From NCBI GenBank assembly GCA_946122785.1, contig CAMGYJ010000002.1, positions 24,650,492 to 24,714,491 of the forward strand: 64,000 nt of DNA. Direction: 5' to 3'. This document shows, one piece after another, positions 11,011 through 21,900 of this stretch (its first letter is position 1; every line of letters begins with the position of its first letter). The DNA comes from Linum tenue. Taxonomy: Eukaryota > Streptophyta > Magnoliopsida > Malpighiales > Linaceae. The position numbers and the translations under genes are program-made. The notes beneath the pieces are model-generated. The model saw nothing but the letters and a program-made list of their open reading frames with translations. It was not told the DNA's origin and ran no database searches.

Positions 11011-11390
11011 TATAAAAGAACAAGTAAGATGGGTACTAGTGTCCCATCACAAATGTGATCTTTTTGTAATTAACCAAAATTTGGAGGAGTATTATATCAT
11101 TAGGGTTCTAATTAATTTAGTTATGAGAATTGAGTCCAAATTGATTTTAATTAATTAACTTTTGATTATAATTATTTAACTTATGACAATTGAGTCCACT
11201 ATAAAAGAACAAGTAAGATGGGCACTATTGCATAGTGTCCCATAAAAAATGTGATCTTTTTGTAATTAATCAAAGAATGGAGGAGTTTATTATTAGGGTT
11301 CTAATTAATTTACTTATGAAATTGAGTTTAAATTTATTTTAATTAATTAAATTTTGATTATAATTATTTAACTTATGACAATTGAGTCCA
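11011..11390. repeat. Tandem duplication of a 189-bp AT-rich unit
   Basis: Two diverged direct copies, each opening TATAAAAGAACAAGTAAGATG, start at 11011 and 11200 and carry the same GTGATCTTTTTGTAATTAA and TTATGACAATTGAGTCC blocks. A further diverged part of this unit reappears at about 18240-18310 on the other side of copia-1. Confidence 0.8.
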
Positions 11391-11556
11391 AATTGAACCC
11401 AAATCGATGGGTATTCCATCTAATTCGACCCGATTAGAGAGAGTTGTACACGATGTTGACGAATTTTTTGTCAATGGGTATTCGACCTAATTCGTCCCAA
11501 TTAGTGGCAAACTTGGGGGCAGTCTTTGTTTGGGTTTTGTTATTTTGTTTTGTTGA

Positions 11557-12108
11557 CATGTGTTGTTTGAGATTTAATTGCTTTTGCTTCAGTAGAGTTG
11601 TTGGACCCGTTGACCGACTTTGCTTTTCTGGTGCAGACCGCTCCAGTTGGTCAATTCCTTTCGTCCTCTCGACTGTGCACTTTTTTGGGGTTTGAAATTT
11701 TTTCTTGTGTCATTTATGGTCGCTCTTTTCTTGCCTACTCACCTTGGTTGCCCAGTTTATCTCTCTTCTCTCCCTCCGTGCTGGCCGGTTTGTCTCACGT
11801 ATTGTTTTCGTTATGTGGCGAGTCAATTTTTTTCTTACATGTGTTGTTGTTTTGGGATTTAGTTGCTTTCGCGTTTGTATCGTTGTTGGACTAGTCGACC
11901 GACTATCCTTTTCTTGCTCAAACCCCCCTGTTTGGTCGATTCCTTTCGCCCTCTCGACTTTGCAACTTCGATTTTTTTTACATGTGTTGTTTGGGATTTA
12001 ATTGCTTTCGCATTTGTATCGTTGTTGGACCAGTTGACCGACTTTCCTTTTCTTGCGCAAACCACCCCGGTTGGCCGATTCCATTCGTACTCTCGACTTT
12101 GCAACTTA
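11557..12108. repeat. Three diverged copies of a ~130-bp unit
   Basis: Units at about 11557-11690, 11837-11968 and 11980-12108 share ACATGTGTTGTTT, GATTTAATTGCTTT(C/T)GC, a GTTGACCGACTTT block and CTCGACTTTGCAAC. Units 2 and 3 are close together; unit 1 is separated by 146 bp that partly recurs after unit 3 (GTCGTTTATGGTCGC). Several frames are open across the array, but codon patterns do not support a protein. Confidence 0.75.
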
Positions 12109-12788
12109 ATTGGGTTTTGCGCTTTTTTCTTATGTCGTTTATGGTCGCCCTTTCTTGCCCGACCACCTTAATTTTATTAAGGTTCTAATTAATTAGCTTA
12201 TGACAATTGAACCCAATTGAACCAAGTCAATGAGTATTTGATCTAAACTAGTGACAATTAAGCCCAAATTAAAGGGTGGTTCTATCGTACCTTGGGTAAA
12301 ATCAAAGGTTTGACATACCTTGAGTAAGAAAATTATATATAGACCTTGAATTACCCGGAGTTTGGCATCTGGTTCTATTCCTATACCCTTAAATATTAAA
12401 ATCTAGGTCTTATTTCTATAAATTTTATACACTAAGATCAAGTTAATTGAAAATGAAAATGGACGGTCGTGATTCGTTTAAATATATGCAAAAAAATTAC
12501 ATGTGCAATCTTAGGGGTTAGACTCTATGATTTAGATAAATGAGACCTACGGTTCACTCATCAAGAGTTAGGGTATAGTATGATGCCCAAAATTTTGGTT
12601 AATTCAAGGTCTAGATAGCGTTTTCCTACTCAAGGTATACCGTACCCTAGACTTTACCCAATGTACGATAGAAGCCACCCCAAATTAAATCCAAACCAAT
12701 GAGGATTCGCCTTGATTCGACGCGGTTAAATCGAGTTGCACTGATGTTTATGAATTTTTCGTTTTACTTTTTTTCCCTTGGTCGTTTT
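12109..12788. other. AT-rich spacer up to copia-1; ends in its target duplication
   Basis: Repeat-derived sequence continues (ATTGAACCC-type blocks), with no gene seen. The last five bases, GTTTT at 12784-12788, are the left target duplication of copia-1. Confidence 0.5.
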
Positions 12789-13336
12789 TGTTGCAATATG
12801 TCACTGGGTGGATCCCTCTCAACCTATCTGTGCCTTGGAGCACAAGAAATGAAGAGTGCTGCTGGAGAAATAGAGAAAACAGAGAAAGCTTGCATGAAAG
12901 AGATGAAGATGAAGATGGAACCAGCTGGAAGATGTTTTGGATTGTCTGCAACTTTGGATTGAAGCAAAGGATGTTGGTGGACCACTGTGAAGGGCATGTT
13001 TGCCAATGCCTCTTCTTGTTTTGTTTCTGGGGAACATTGAAAGTGACTCTTGTACTTGTTTTTGTCTTTAAGCTTTTGTTTGTTTGTTTTAGTAGTTGCA
13101 GATTAACCTAGGGTTTGTTGTTGAGCCTTTAAAAGGTTGTTGCCTCTTCTTTTTGGTGTAATGTGTGAGAACAAATCGAAAAACGAAATGGAAAAGTGGA
13201 TCTGATGCATTGAAGCTCAGCCACTGTTTGTGTTCAAAATCTGTTCTTCTACCATTATGTTTTCTGGTTTACACTGTTACATTGCATTTCTGCAGTTTGT
13301 GTTGCTGGAAATTACAAACATTGTGTATAAACTACA
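12789..13336 (+). repeat. 5' LTR of copia-1
   Basis: It begins TGTTGCAATATGTC and ends ATAAACTACA. Part of it is in the same open frame that extends the polyprotein in the 3' LTR. Confidence 0.95.
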
Positions 13337-13338
13337 CG

Positions 13339-13350
13339 TGGTATCAGATC
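13339..13350 (+). other. Primer-binding site of copia-1 (initiator Met-tRNA type)
   Basis: TGGTATCAGATC lies 2 bp after the 5' LTR and matches the 3' end complement of plant initiator tRNA-Met, the usual copia primer. Confidence 0.85.
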
Positions 13351-13509
13351 CCTCTTGATCTTTGAAAGGGATCGTGAGGTTTTTTCTTTGGAGTGAATCA
13401 GTGAGGCTTTGTGAGGGTTGAGTGTTCTTCTTCTTTTTCTTGACCTCTGCCAGTTGCAAGTTAGCCAGAAACGACTTCAACTGGCCTCTCTCTGACCTCA
13501 CCCCCAGTT

Positions 13510-16500
13510 TTCAATGGTAAAAACTACCAGATCTGGGGTGTTAAGATGAAGTGATTCATGCAAGGGAATGGCATCTGGGAGCCTGTGAATGGAAGAGTGG
13601 TGGATCCACTTCCAGCAAATGCTTCTCTAAATCAGCAAACTAGATATGCTGAAGAGGTAGCTAAAACCCACAGAGCTCTTACCTGCATCCATGCTGCAGT
13701 CACAAATGAAGTCTTCACCAGAATCATGACTTGCACAAAAGCAAAGGAAGCTTGGGACAAACTTCAAGAAGAGTTCCAAGGGTCTGACAGAGGTAAGCAA
13801 ATGAAAGCTCTGAATCTGAGAAGAGAGTTTGAAAGTCTGAGAATGAAAGAAAGTGAAAGTATCAAGGATTATCTGGATAGAATCATGAAAAATGTGAATC
13901 AACTAAGGCTGCTTGGTGAGACTTTTGATGATTCTAGGGTTGTTGAGAAGATCTTAGTCACTATGCCTGAAAAATTTGAGGCTAAGATCTCAACTCTGGA
14001 AGAAACTCAAAAATCTGTCTACACTGAGCATAACTCAGCTGATCAACTCTTTACAAGCAACTGAGTTGAGGAGTTCCATAAAAAATGATGACAACTCAGA
14101 AGAAGCTTTGGTTGTAAGACAACAAAAGGCAAAAGGGCAAAGTTCTGGAGTCAAGAAAACTCCTGGAAAGAAGAAAAAGGGTAAGGAGGAGCAGACTGAA
14201 AAACCAACTGAGAAGAAGGTCTATCCTCCTTGTCCCATCTGTAAGAAAACTAATCATACTGAGAACTACTGCTGGTATAGACCTAATGTGCAGTGCATGT
14301 CATGTAAAAGACTAGGGCACGTTGAAAAGGTCTGCAAAAACAAGAGCATCAGGGAACAAGTGGCTATTGCAGAAGCCAATGAACAGAACAAGCAAGAAGG
14401 GATGTTCATGGTTACCTGTTTCACAGCTACAAGCAGTAGTGAGGATTGGCTTCTGGATACTGGTTGTACAAATCATATGACCAACAATGAGGAGTATTTT
14501 CTGGATCTAGACAAGTCCTAAAAGTCTAAAGTAAAGATTGGAAATGGTGATCTGCTATCTGTTGAAGGTAAATGATCAGTTTCAATGCAAACTTCCTTTG
14601 GACTTAAGGTAATCCCTGAAGTTTTATTTGTTCCTGCCCTAGCTAAGAACTTGCTTAGTGTAGGACAAATGCTTGAAAAGGGTTACTCTTTGGAAATGCA
14701 AAACAAGTCCTGGGCTGTGTATGATTCAAAGGGAGATAAATTGTTTGATCTCTCTATGATTCAAAGGAGTTTTGCTCTGAAAATGAAAACTACCAACATG
14801 GCTGTAGTGACTAGAAATGATCAATCTGCTTTGTGGCACAGTAGGCTAGGTCATTTCAGTCAACATACTATGATTAAAATGGCTCAAGAGGGTTTGGAAA
14901 ATGATTTACCTGCTCTTGAGTTGAATGAAGGTGTGTGAAATCTGCCAGCTTGGAAAACAACACAGGTTGCCTTTTCCTAAGAAACACACTTGGAGAGTTC
15001 CTGTGAAGCTTGGATTGATTCACACTGATATATGTGGGCCTTTCAAGATGGAATCTTGGGGTGGAAGTAAATATTTCTTGTTATTCATTGATGACTTGAC
15101 AAGATATTGCTGGGTCTATTTCCTGAAGAACAAGTCTGAAGCTCTTCCCAAATTCCAGAAATTTAAGGCTATGGTTGAAAATCAAAGCAATGAAAGGATT
15201 AAAACTTTGAGATCTGACAATGGGAAAGAATACACTTCTCTAGCCTTTGAGAAGCTGGTGGCTTCAGAGGGTGTACTTCATCAGCTCACAGTCAGGACTC
15301 CACAGCAAAATGGAGTAAGTGAAAGAAAGAACAGGACAGTTATGGAAATGGCTAGATGCATGTTGTTTGAGAAGAATATTCCTACGAAGTTCTGGGCTGA
15401 AGCTGTGAACACTTCAGTCTACCTGCTCAATAGGTTAACAACAAGGTCAGTTAAAGGGATGACTCTATATGAGGCCTGGAATGGATTCAAACCAAGTCTG
15501 TTTCATCTCAAGACCTTTGGATCTGTGTGTTACTCTCATGTTCCAGCTCCAAAAAGTGATAAACTTGATCACATGTCTGAAATGGGGATTCTACTGGGCT
15601 ACAATACTGAGTCTAAGGCCTACAGGATCTTCAATCCAACAACTGAGAAGTTCCAATTGAGCTAAGGCATATAGTACTGAGTCTAAGGCCTACAGTACTG
15701 TGTGTTACTCTCATGTTCCAGCTCCAAAAAGGGATAAACTTGATCACATGTCTGAAATGGGGATTCTAGTGGGCTACAGTACTGAGTCTAAGGCCTACAG
15801 GATCTTCAATCCAACAACCGAGAAGTTCCAATTGAGCAGGGATGTCATTTTTTATGAGAAGGCCACTCATGATTGGTCATCTCCTCAAAATGAATCTGAA
15901 GACATCTATGATCTGGTGACAGTTCAGTTTCAAGATCACCAAGATGTAGATGATGAGCCAGAACCTCAGGCTGATGAAGACCATGCTCTTGAGCAAGATC
16001 AACCTGAGGATTTGGAGTCTGAAGAAGATGATCAAAGTGATCATGATAACTATGATCACACGCCTGTAAGAGGCATGAGAACATTGGACAATGTGTATGA
16101 AAGATGCAACATGGCCATTGAAGAACCTGAGTCTGTTCAGGAAGATCTGAAGCATGAAGGCTGGAACTTAGCCATGAAAGAAGAATGCAGAATGATTGAC
16201 AAAAATGAAACCTGGATTCTAGTTAAAAGGCCTATTGGAAGAAAAGTGATAGGAACTAAATGGGTTTACAGGTATAAATTAAACTCAGATGGTTCATTCA
16301 ACAAGTTCAAAGCAAGAGTTGTGGTTAAAGGGTATGCTCAGCAGTCTGGTATTGACTATGGTGAAACTTTTGCACCAGTGGCAAGGCTAGATACTATAAG
16401 ACTCCTACTGGCTATTGCTGCTCAGAAGAACTGGAAAGTGCATCAGTTAGATGTGAAATCTGCTTTTCTGAATGGTTATTTACATGAGGAGATATATGTT

Positions 16501-17835
16501 GAGCAGCCTGAAGGCTTTGAGATTCTAGGGAAAGAAGATCATGTCTACCTACTGAAGAAAGCTCTCTATGGACTAAAACAAGCTCCAAGAGCCTGGTATT
16601 CCAGAATTGATGATTATCTTGTGAGATTGGGGTTTGCTAAGAGTCCAAGTGAACCAATCCTCTATGTGAGAACTGATGAGGTTGGAACTGTGATGATTTC
16701 TCTATATGTGGATGATCTTCTGATCACAGGAAGCAATGTGAAGCAGATAGAAGGCTTCAAAACTAGCATGATGAATGAATTTGAGATGACTGAACTGGGC
16801 TTGATGACTTACTTTCTTGGCATTCAAGTTGAGCAGACTGAGAAAGGAATTTTCATATGCCAGAAGAAGTATGCAAATGAAGTTTTAAAAAGGTTTGGAA
16901 TGGAGAATGCCAAGGCTGCTGCTACACCACTTCCAGTGAGAATTCAATTGACAAAAGAAGATGGATCAGGTTCATTTGAACCTAAGGTCTACATGAGTTT
17001 GATTGGAAGCCTGTTGTATCTTTCTGCAACCAGACCAGACATAATGTTTGGCTCTGGTTTGCTGGCAAGGTTTATGCAATCTCCAACTCAAATCCACTAT
17101 AACACAGCTAAAAGACTGCTAAGGTACATCAAAGGTACCACTAATCTTGGTTTGAAGTTTGAAGGAGGTAAGGAAGTGTGTTTGGAGGGTTTCTGTGACA
17201 GTGATTGGGCAGGATCTTCTGAAGACATGAAAAGCACCTCTGGCTTTGCCTTCTCACTTAGATCTGCAATCTTTTGCTGGAGTTCAAAGAAACAAAGCAT
17301 TGTAGCTCAATCAACTGCTGAAGCTGAGTACATTGCTGGTTCAGAAGCTGTCAACCATGCTGTTTGGTTGAGAAAAATCATGGCAGATTTGGGTTTTGAG
17401 CAAACTAAACCGACTATCATTTGGTGTGATAATCAGTCTGCTGTGGCCATGACTAAAAATCCAGTGTTCTATGGAAGAACTAAGCACATTAAAATCAAGT
17501 ATCATGTGCTTAGAGGGGCTGAAGCAGAAAGATTGATCTCTATGAAACACTGCTCTACACAAGACCAGTCTGCTGGCATTTTTACCAAGGCACTGAGCAA
17601 ACCAAGGTTTGAAGATTTGAAAACCATGATTGGAATGGTCAGTGGCATTGGCAAGGAGGAGTGTTGCAATATGTCACTGGGTGGATCCCTCTCAACTTAT
17701 TTGTGCCTTGGAGCACAAGAAATGAAGAGTGATGTTGGAGAAACAGAGAAAACAGAGAAAGCTTGCATGAAAGAGATGAAGATGAAGATGGAACCAGCTG
17801 GAAGATGTTTTGGACTGTCTGCAACTTTGGATTGA
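13510..17835 (+). pseudogene. Copia-1 Gag-Pol polyprotein, frameshifted
   Basis: Gag similarity begins at FNGKNYQIWG (13510), followed by an in-frame TGA. Gag then runs in one frame to 14064 and shifts. Two zinc knuckles follow (CPICKKTNHTENYC at 14231 and CMSCKRLGHVEKVC at 14294). The protease site is WLLDTGCTNHM (about 14445), with a stop at 14521. Integrase shows the HHCC part across a frameshift at 14930, then the first Asp in HTDICGPF, the second in LRSDNGKEY and Glu in [10 protein letters not shown] 175-bp tandem duplication interrupts it at 15523-15838. From 15700 the frame is open to 17835 and carries reverse transcriptase with YVDD at 16705-16716 and RNase H with GFCDSDWAG and STAEAEYIAGSEA. 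The open frame continues 58 codons into the 3' LTR. Not functional as one protein. Confidence 0.93.
15523..15838 (+). repeat. 175-bp tandem duplication inside copia-1 integrase
   Basis: Copies at 15523-15663 and 15698-15838 encode the same segment (CYSHVPAPK...EKFQLS) with a few substitutions (Ser/Arg, Leu/Val, Asn/Ser). The spacer 15664-15697 holds a further partial copy of ACTGAGTCTAAGGCCTACAG. The first copy ends in a stop. Confidence 0.9.
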
Positions 17836-18209
17836 AGCAAAGGATGTTGGGGGACCACTGTGAAGGGCATGTTTGCCAATGACTCTTCTTGTTTTGTTTA
17901 TGGGGAACATTGAAAGTGACTCTTGTACTTGTTTTTGTCTTTAAGCTTTTGTTTGTTTGTTTTAGTAGTTGCAGATCAACCTAGGGTTTGTTGTTGAGCC
18001 TTTAAAAGGGTGGTGCCTCTTCTTTTTGGTGTAATGTGTGAGAACAGATCGAAAACCAAAATGGAAAAGTGGATCTGATGCATTGAAGCCCAGCCACTGT
18101 TTGTGTTCAAAATCTGTTCTTCTACCATTCGGTTTTCTGGTTTACACTGTTACATTGCATTTCTGCAGTTTGTGTTGCTAGAAATTACAAACATTGTGTA
18201 TAAACTACA
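17662..18209 (+). repeat. 3' LTR of copia-1
   Basis: Same length as the 5' LTR, starting TGTTGCAATATG and ending ACTACA, followed by the GTTTT target duplication. Confidence 0.95.
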
Positions 18210-18592
18210 GTTTTACTTTTTTTTTTCTCGCCATTCGTTTGTAATTGACCAAACCTTGAAGGAGTTTTTAACATTAAGGTTCTAATTAATTAAATATGAC
18301 AATTGACCCCGATGTTTATGGATTTTGTGTCGACATCGAGTTTTACACCCTTATATCGACCTGCAGTTGTCAACGTGTATTAGAGAGATCAATTACTTCT
18401 GTTCTCCATCAACTGATGTTCCTTTCACTGCCTTATCTTCTTGGGTTGTCTCCCAATTAATCTGACTTAATTTTATATGAGATGAATTTGTGATTTTTGT
18501 GAACTCATCTCGACGAATTCACGTACTTTTCTGTTAAATATGCATTTAGGTTGATCTACGGTTGTGTGTGTTCAATCTGTTTAGGTTGATCT
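18210..18592. other. Spacer between copia-1 and copia-2
   Basis: It contains the right copia-1 target duplication (18210-18214), a diverged piece of the 11.0-11.4 kb repeat, and the left copia-2 target duplication GATCT (18588-18592). No gene is seen. Confidence 0.6.
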
Positions 18593-18868
18593 TGTAGTGA
18601 TTCCTAATTGTAATCATTTATTAAATTAGGGATCACTTCGTTATTTGTCCAGTTCCGTGTTACACGAGGAAAGGAGCTAGGGTTTTTCCCTTTATGTATC
18701 TCGGTTCCGCTTGTGGCCGAGCAACACAATTGGAAAAGAAAACCATATTAGTTTTTCTCCGAGAGCTCCAAGCTCTTCGTGGATTAGTCCTGTTCACATT
18801 GAACAGGGATACCACGTAAATCCCGGTGTCCGGTCTTATTTCGCTTTACTCATTTCTCGCATTTTACA
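18593..18868 (+). repeat. 5' LTR of copia-2
   Basis: Starts TGTAGTGATTCCTAATTG and ends CTCGCATTTTACA, directly before the primer-binding site. Confidence 0.95.
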
Positions 18869-18880
18869 TGGTATCGGAGC
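18869..18880 (+). other. Primer-binding site of copia-2
   Basis: TGGTATCGGAGC abuts the LTR; one substitution from the common initiator-Met form TGGTATCAGAGC. Confidence 0.8.
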
Positions 18881-18906
18881 TGGTCTAAGCTCATCCCTCG
18901 GCTGCA

Positions 18907-21900
18907 ATGAGTTCTGGAGAAGAAGATTCTGGGAAGAAGTCGACGTTGTCGTTGACCAAAGCTTCGGCAAGTGCTCAGGTCGCGCTGCCGCCCCATCTCC
19001 TTCTCCATCAGTCTGATAGTCTGAGTAATCTCTCTGTGGGGGAGCTCCTTAGCGACGTTAATTATGGTGAATGGGTCGTTGACATCACCGACTCCCTTAT
19101 TTCAAAAAACAAGATTTGTTTCGTTGATGGAACACTCCCTGCCCCTCAAACTCCCGCGGAGATAGAAGTTTGGAAACAATGCAATGCTATGGTGAAAGGC
19201 TGGTTGAAAACCTCCATGACAAAGGAGGTTAGAAGCAGCGTTAGATTCGCTGCCATAACACGTGAAATCTGGGTGGATCTGGAATCACGCTTCGGACAGG
19301 GATGTGCGGCTTGCTTGTACGAGCTCAAACGCACGATCGTGAGTCTTCAGCCAGAGAAATCATCAGTTTCCGCGTTTTACACCAAACTGCGTTGGCATTA
19401 GGATGAGATACAGTCCCTCACGCCGTCTTTGGATTGCACGTGCTCAGAATGCCATTGCGATGTGAAGCGAAGACATCGCGAGGTACGTGAAGGTGAACCA
19501 TTGTTTGACTTTCTAATGGGTTTGGATGATCATTTTTCTACAGTCAAATTCCAAATCCTAGCAATGAAAGCCTATTCCCAGTCTTGCGGAGGCTTATCAG
19601 ATGGTGACCAACGATGAACAGCAGGGGTCGATCGCCATCAGTCGCCATCCTCGTCCCGAAGCAATGACTTTTCAGGTTCAGGGGGAGAGACGCAGAGATC
19701 GCTCCTCCAGCCGTGGTGAGCGCGATGACGTAGACATGTCGCACTGCTCACATTCAATCGCCTTGGACATGTCAAGGAGACGTGTTATATGCTCATTGGG
19801 TTCCCCTCTCATGGAATCAACTCGCCTCGTGGGAACAACAAAGCTGACGGGAATCGGCGGTCTCGATCTGACCGCTCCTCTCGCTCAGCCCAACAGTCAG
19901 CTCAAGTGGACGCGACGGAGAGTCCACTCCCGGGGTTAACTACGACTCAATTTGCCTAGCTCAAGGCACTCTTGGGCTCAGATTTGAATTAGTCAGCGGC
20001 TTCATCCGTTGAACCCTCCTCTAATATGGCTGGTACGTTCCTCTCTTCTTCCTCTAAAACAACTACTTGGGTTTTTTACTCTGGATGTAACGAACATATC
20101 GTTAATCATGCTTGTATGTTGGATGTCGAGTTGGATGCGTCACCATCGTTACAGGTGAAAATTCCTAATGGGACAGGAGTTAAAGTTCACAGTATTGGAT
20201 CGACGCAGTTGTCTGCTAAATTATTACTGCATCGTGTTCTTCATGTGCCTGCTTTTCAGTGCAACCTTCTCTCCGTTAGTCGGCTCACAACGGATCTGGC
20301 AGTTGCATTGATCTTCTTACGTGATTTATGTGTGATTCAGGACTTACCCTCCAGGAAGCTGATTGGGATGGGTAAGTACGCAGATGGATTGTATTACCTT
20401 AGGCTGTTCGAGGAGGATCATCCCATGGCGAATTCAGTTCGACGGGCGTTGGACGTCTCTGGCTGTGGCATGCTCGCCTTGGACACCCATCTATGGTGAA
20501 ATTGGATCTTTTCCAAAAACTTCTAGATTGTTCTATTGTTCAGACTTAAGAACCTTGTAGGTCTTGTTTACGTGCTAAGCAAACACGGGATTCTTTTATT
20601 TCCAGTAGTATAACGCAGTGCAGTCAAAATCGCGTTTTAAGTCGTAAAAACGTACGTTTTTACGTATCTAGGTTACTAAAACGAGTTAGTTTTCACTTAA
20701 AATCGTTTTGTACACAGAATCGATAAAAGCGCTCATAGAATCGATAAAATCGGTGAAAACGCGTTTTTGTAGCGATTTTGTGCGATTCCAAACAATGAAC
20801 AAAAAAGTTCTAATTTTACTAGTGACGGCGTTTTGGGTATTTGAAATATAAAAAAATTGAAAATGGTGATGTCGGGCAGTCCACAATCGATCCGCTCCTG
20901 ATCGAAGTCCCTAATCATTAATCACTCGAGCATACTCCAAATTGGTTCCCTCGCGGCTTCCATTTCCACCATTGCTACCGAGGCCGACGTGAGGCCTTCA
21001 TCCTTGCCAGATCCGGCCAGCCTTCCATCTCCGACAAGCCTTCCCAAATCCTACTGCCGGCGCTGCCTCCCTCGCTCCACGACTGCAGCTCCAGCTCCAA
21101 GCCTCTGACCAACGTTCTGATACATACAAACAAGTTAGATGACACCTGAAAATTGCATTTCGCATACAGATTTTGGTCTCTTTGTGGTCTTCCTTTGCTA
21201 GAGAGCAAACCTAGAAAAGGATTGAGATTGAGTTGCTTTACAGTGAGAATGAAGTTGGGTTTTGTTAATTAATTCTTATTCATTTCTAAGTTGCTTTACA
21301 TTAATCATTTTTTCTTTGATCATTGAGTTGCTTTACGATCTATGTTTATTACTAATCTGATGAGTTTGCTCTACTTTAAAATATGCACAAATTATGTTAT
21401 GCTGAGAAATTACATTTTAAACATTTAACTGCAGGTATTTCATGGATTTTTACATGGTCCACGTCGTACTTAACAAATTTTTAACTATTTTACAGTATGC
21501 TTCAAAAACTTACGTTTTTACGCTTCGCATCTACGCTTTACGATTTTACCCCTTTTCCGTTTCTACGTAGAATCGCGCTTTTGACTGCATTGGTATAACG
21601 ATCAAGTCATGTTTTGAGTTGATACATGTGGATATTTGGGGCAGTTACAGGATAGCTTCCACTTCTGGAGCACATTATTTCTTAACTATAGTTGATGACT
21701 ATAGTCATGCAGTATGGGTCTTTTTTTTTTGCGTCACAAGTCAGATGCTGGTCGTCATTTGATGTATTTTTGCAACTTGGCTAGCACTCATTTCAATGGA
21801 CAGGTGCGGTGCATACAGGCAGACAACGAGCCTGAATTCTCGAGCAATGCTCTGCTCGAATTTTATGGTGAAAAAGGGATAGTCTTGCAGACCTCGTGCA

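Larger units (their letters stand above)
12789..18209 (+). mobile_element. Copia-1: full-length Ty1/copia retrotransposon, coding-defective
   Basis: Two 548-bp LTRs (TG...CA) bound the element and GTTTT target duplications lie at 12784-12788 and 18210-18214. A TGGTATCAGA primer-binding site for initiator Met-tRNA starts 2 bp after the left LTR, and a purine-rich AAGGAGGAG tract precedes the right LTR. Domain order is gag, protease, integrase, reverse transcriptase, RNase H, which defines copia. The LTRs differ at about 19 of 548 positions by eye (3.5%), so insertion is fairly recent, but frameshifts and stops make it non-autonomous. Confidence 0.96.

Noticed and set aside
11598..12171. Several overlapping hydrophobic open frames
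   Set aside because: They lie in tandem repeats and are open in more than one frame on both strands because of pyrimidine-rich composition.
13339..13350. tRNA gene suspected from initiator-Met similarity
   Set aside because: Only the 3'-end complement is present next to an LTR; it is a primer-binding site. No full tRNA was found in the window.
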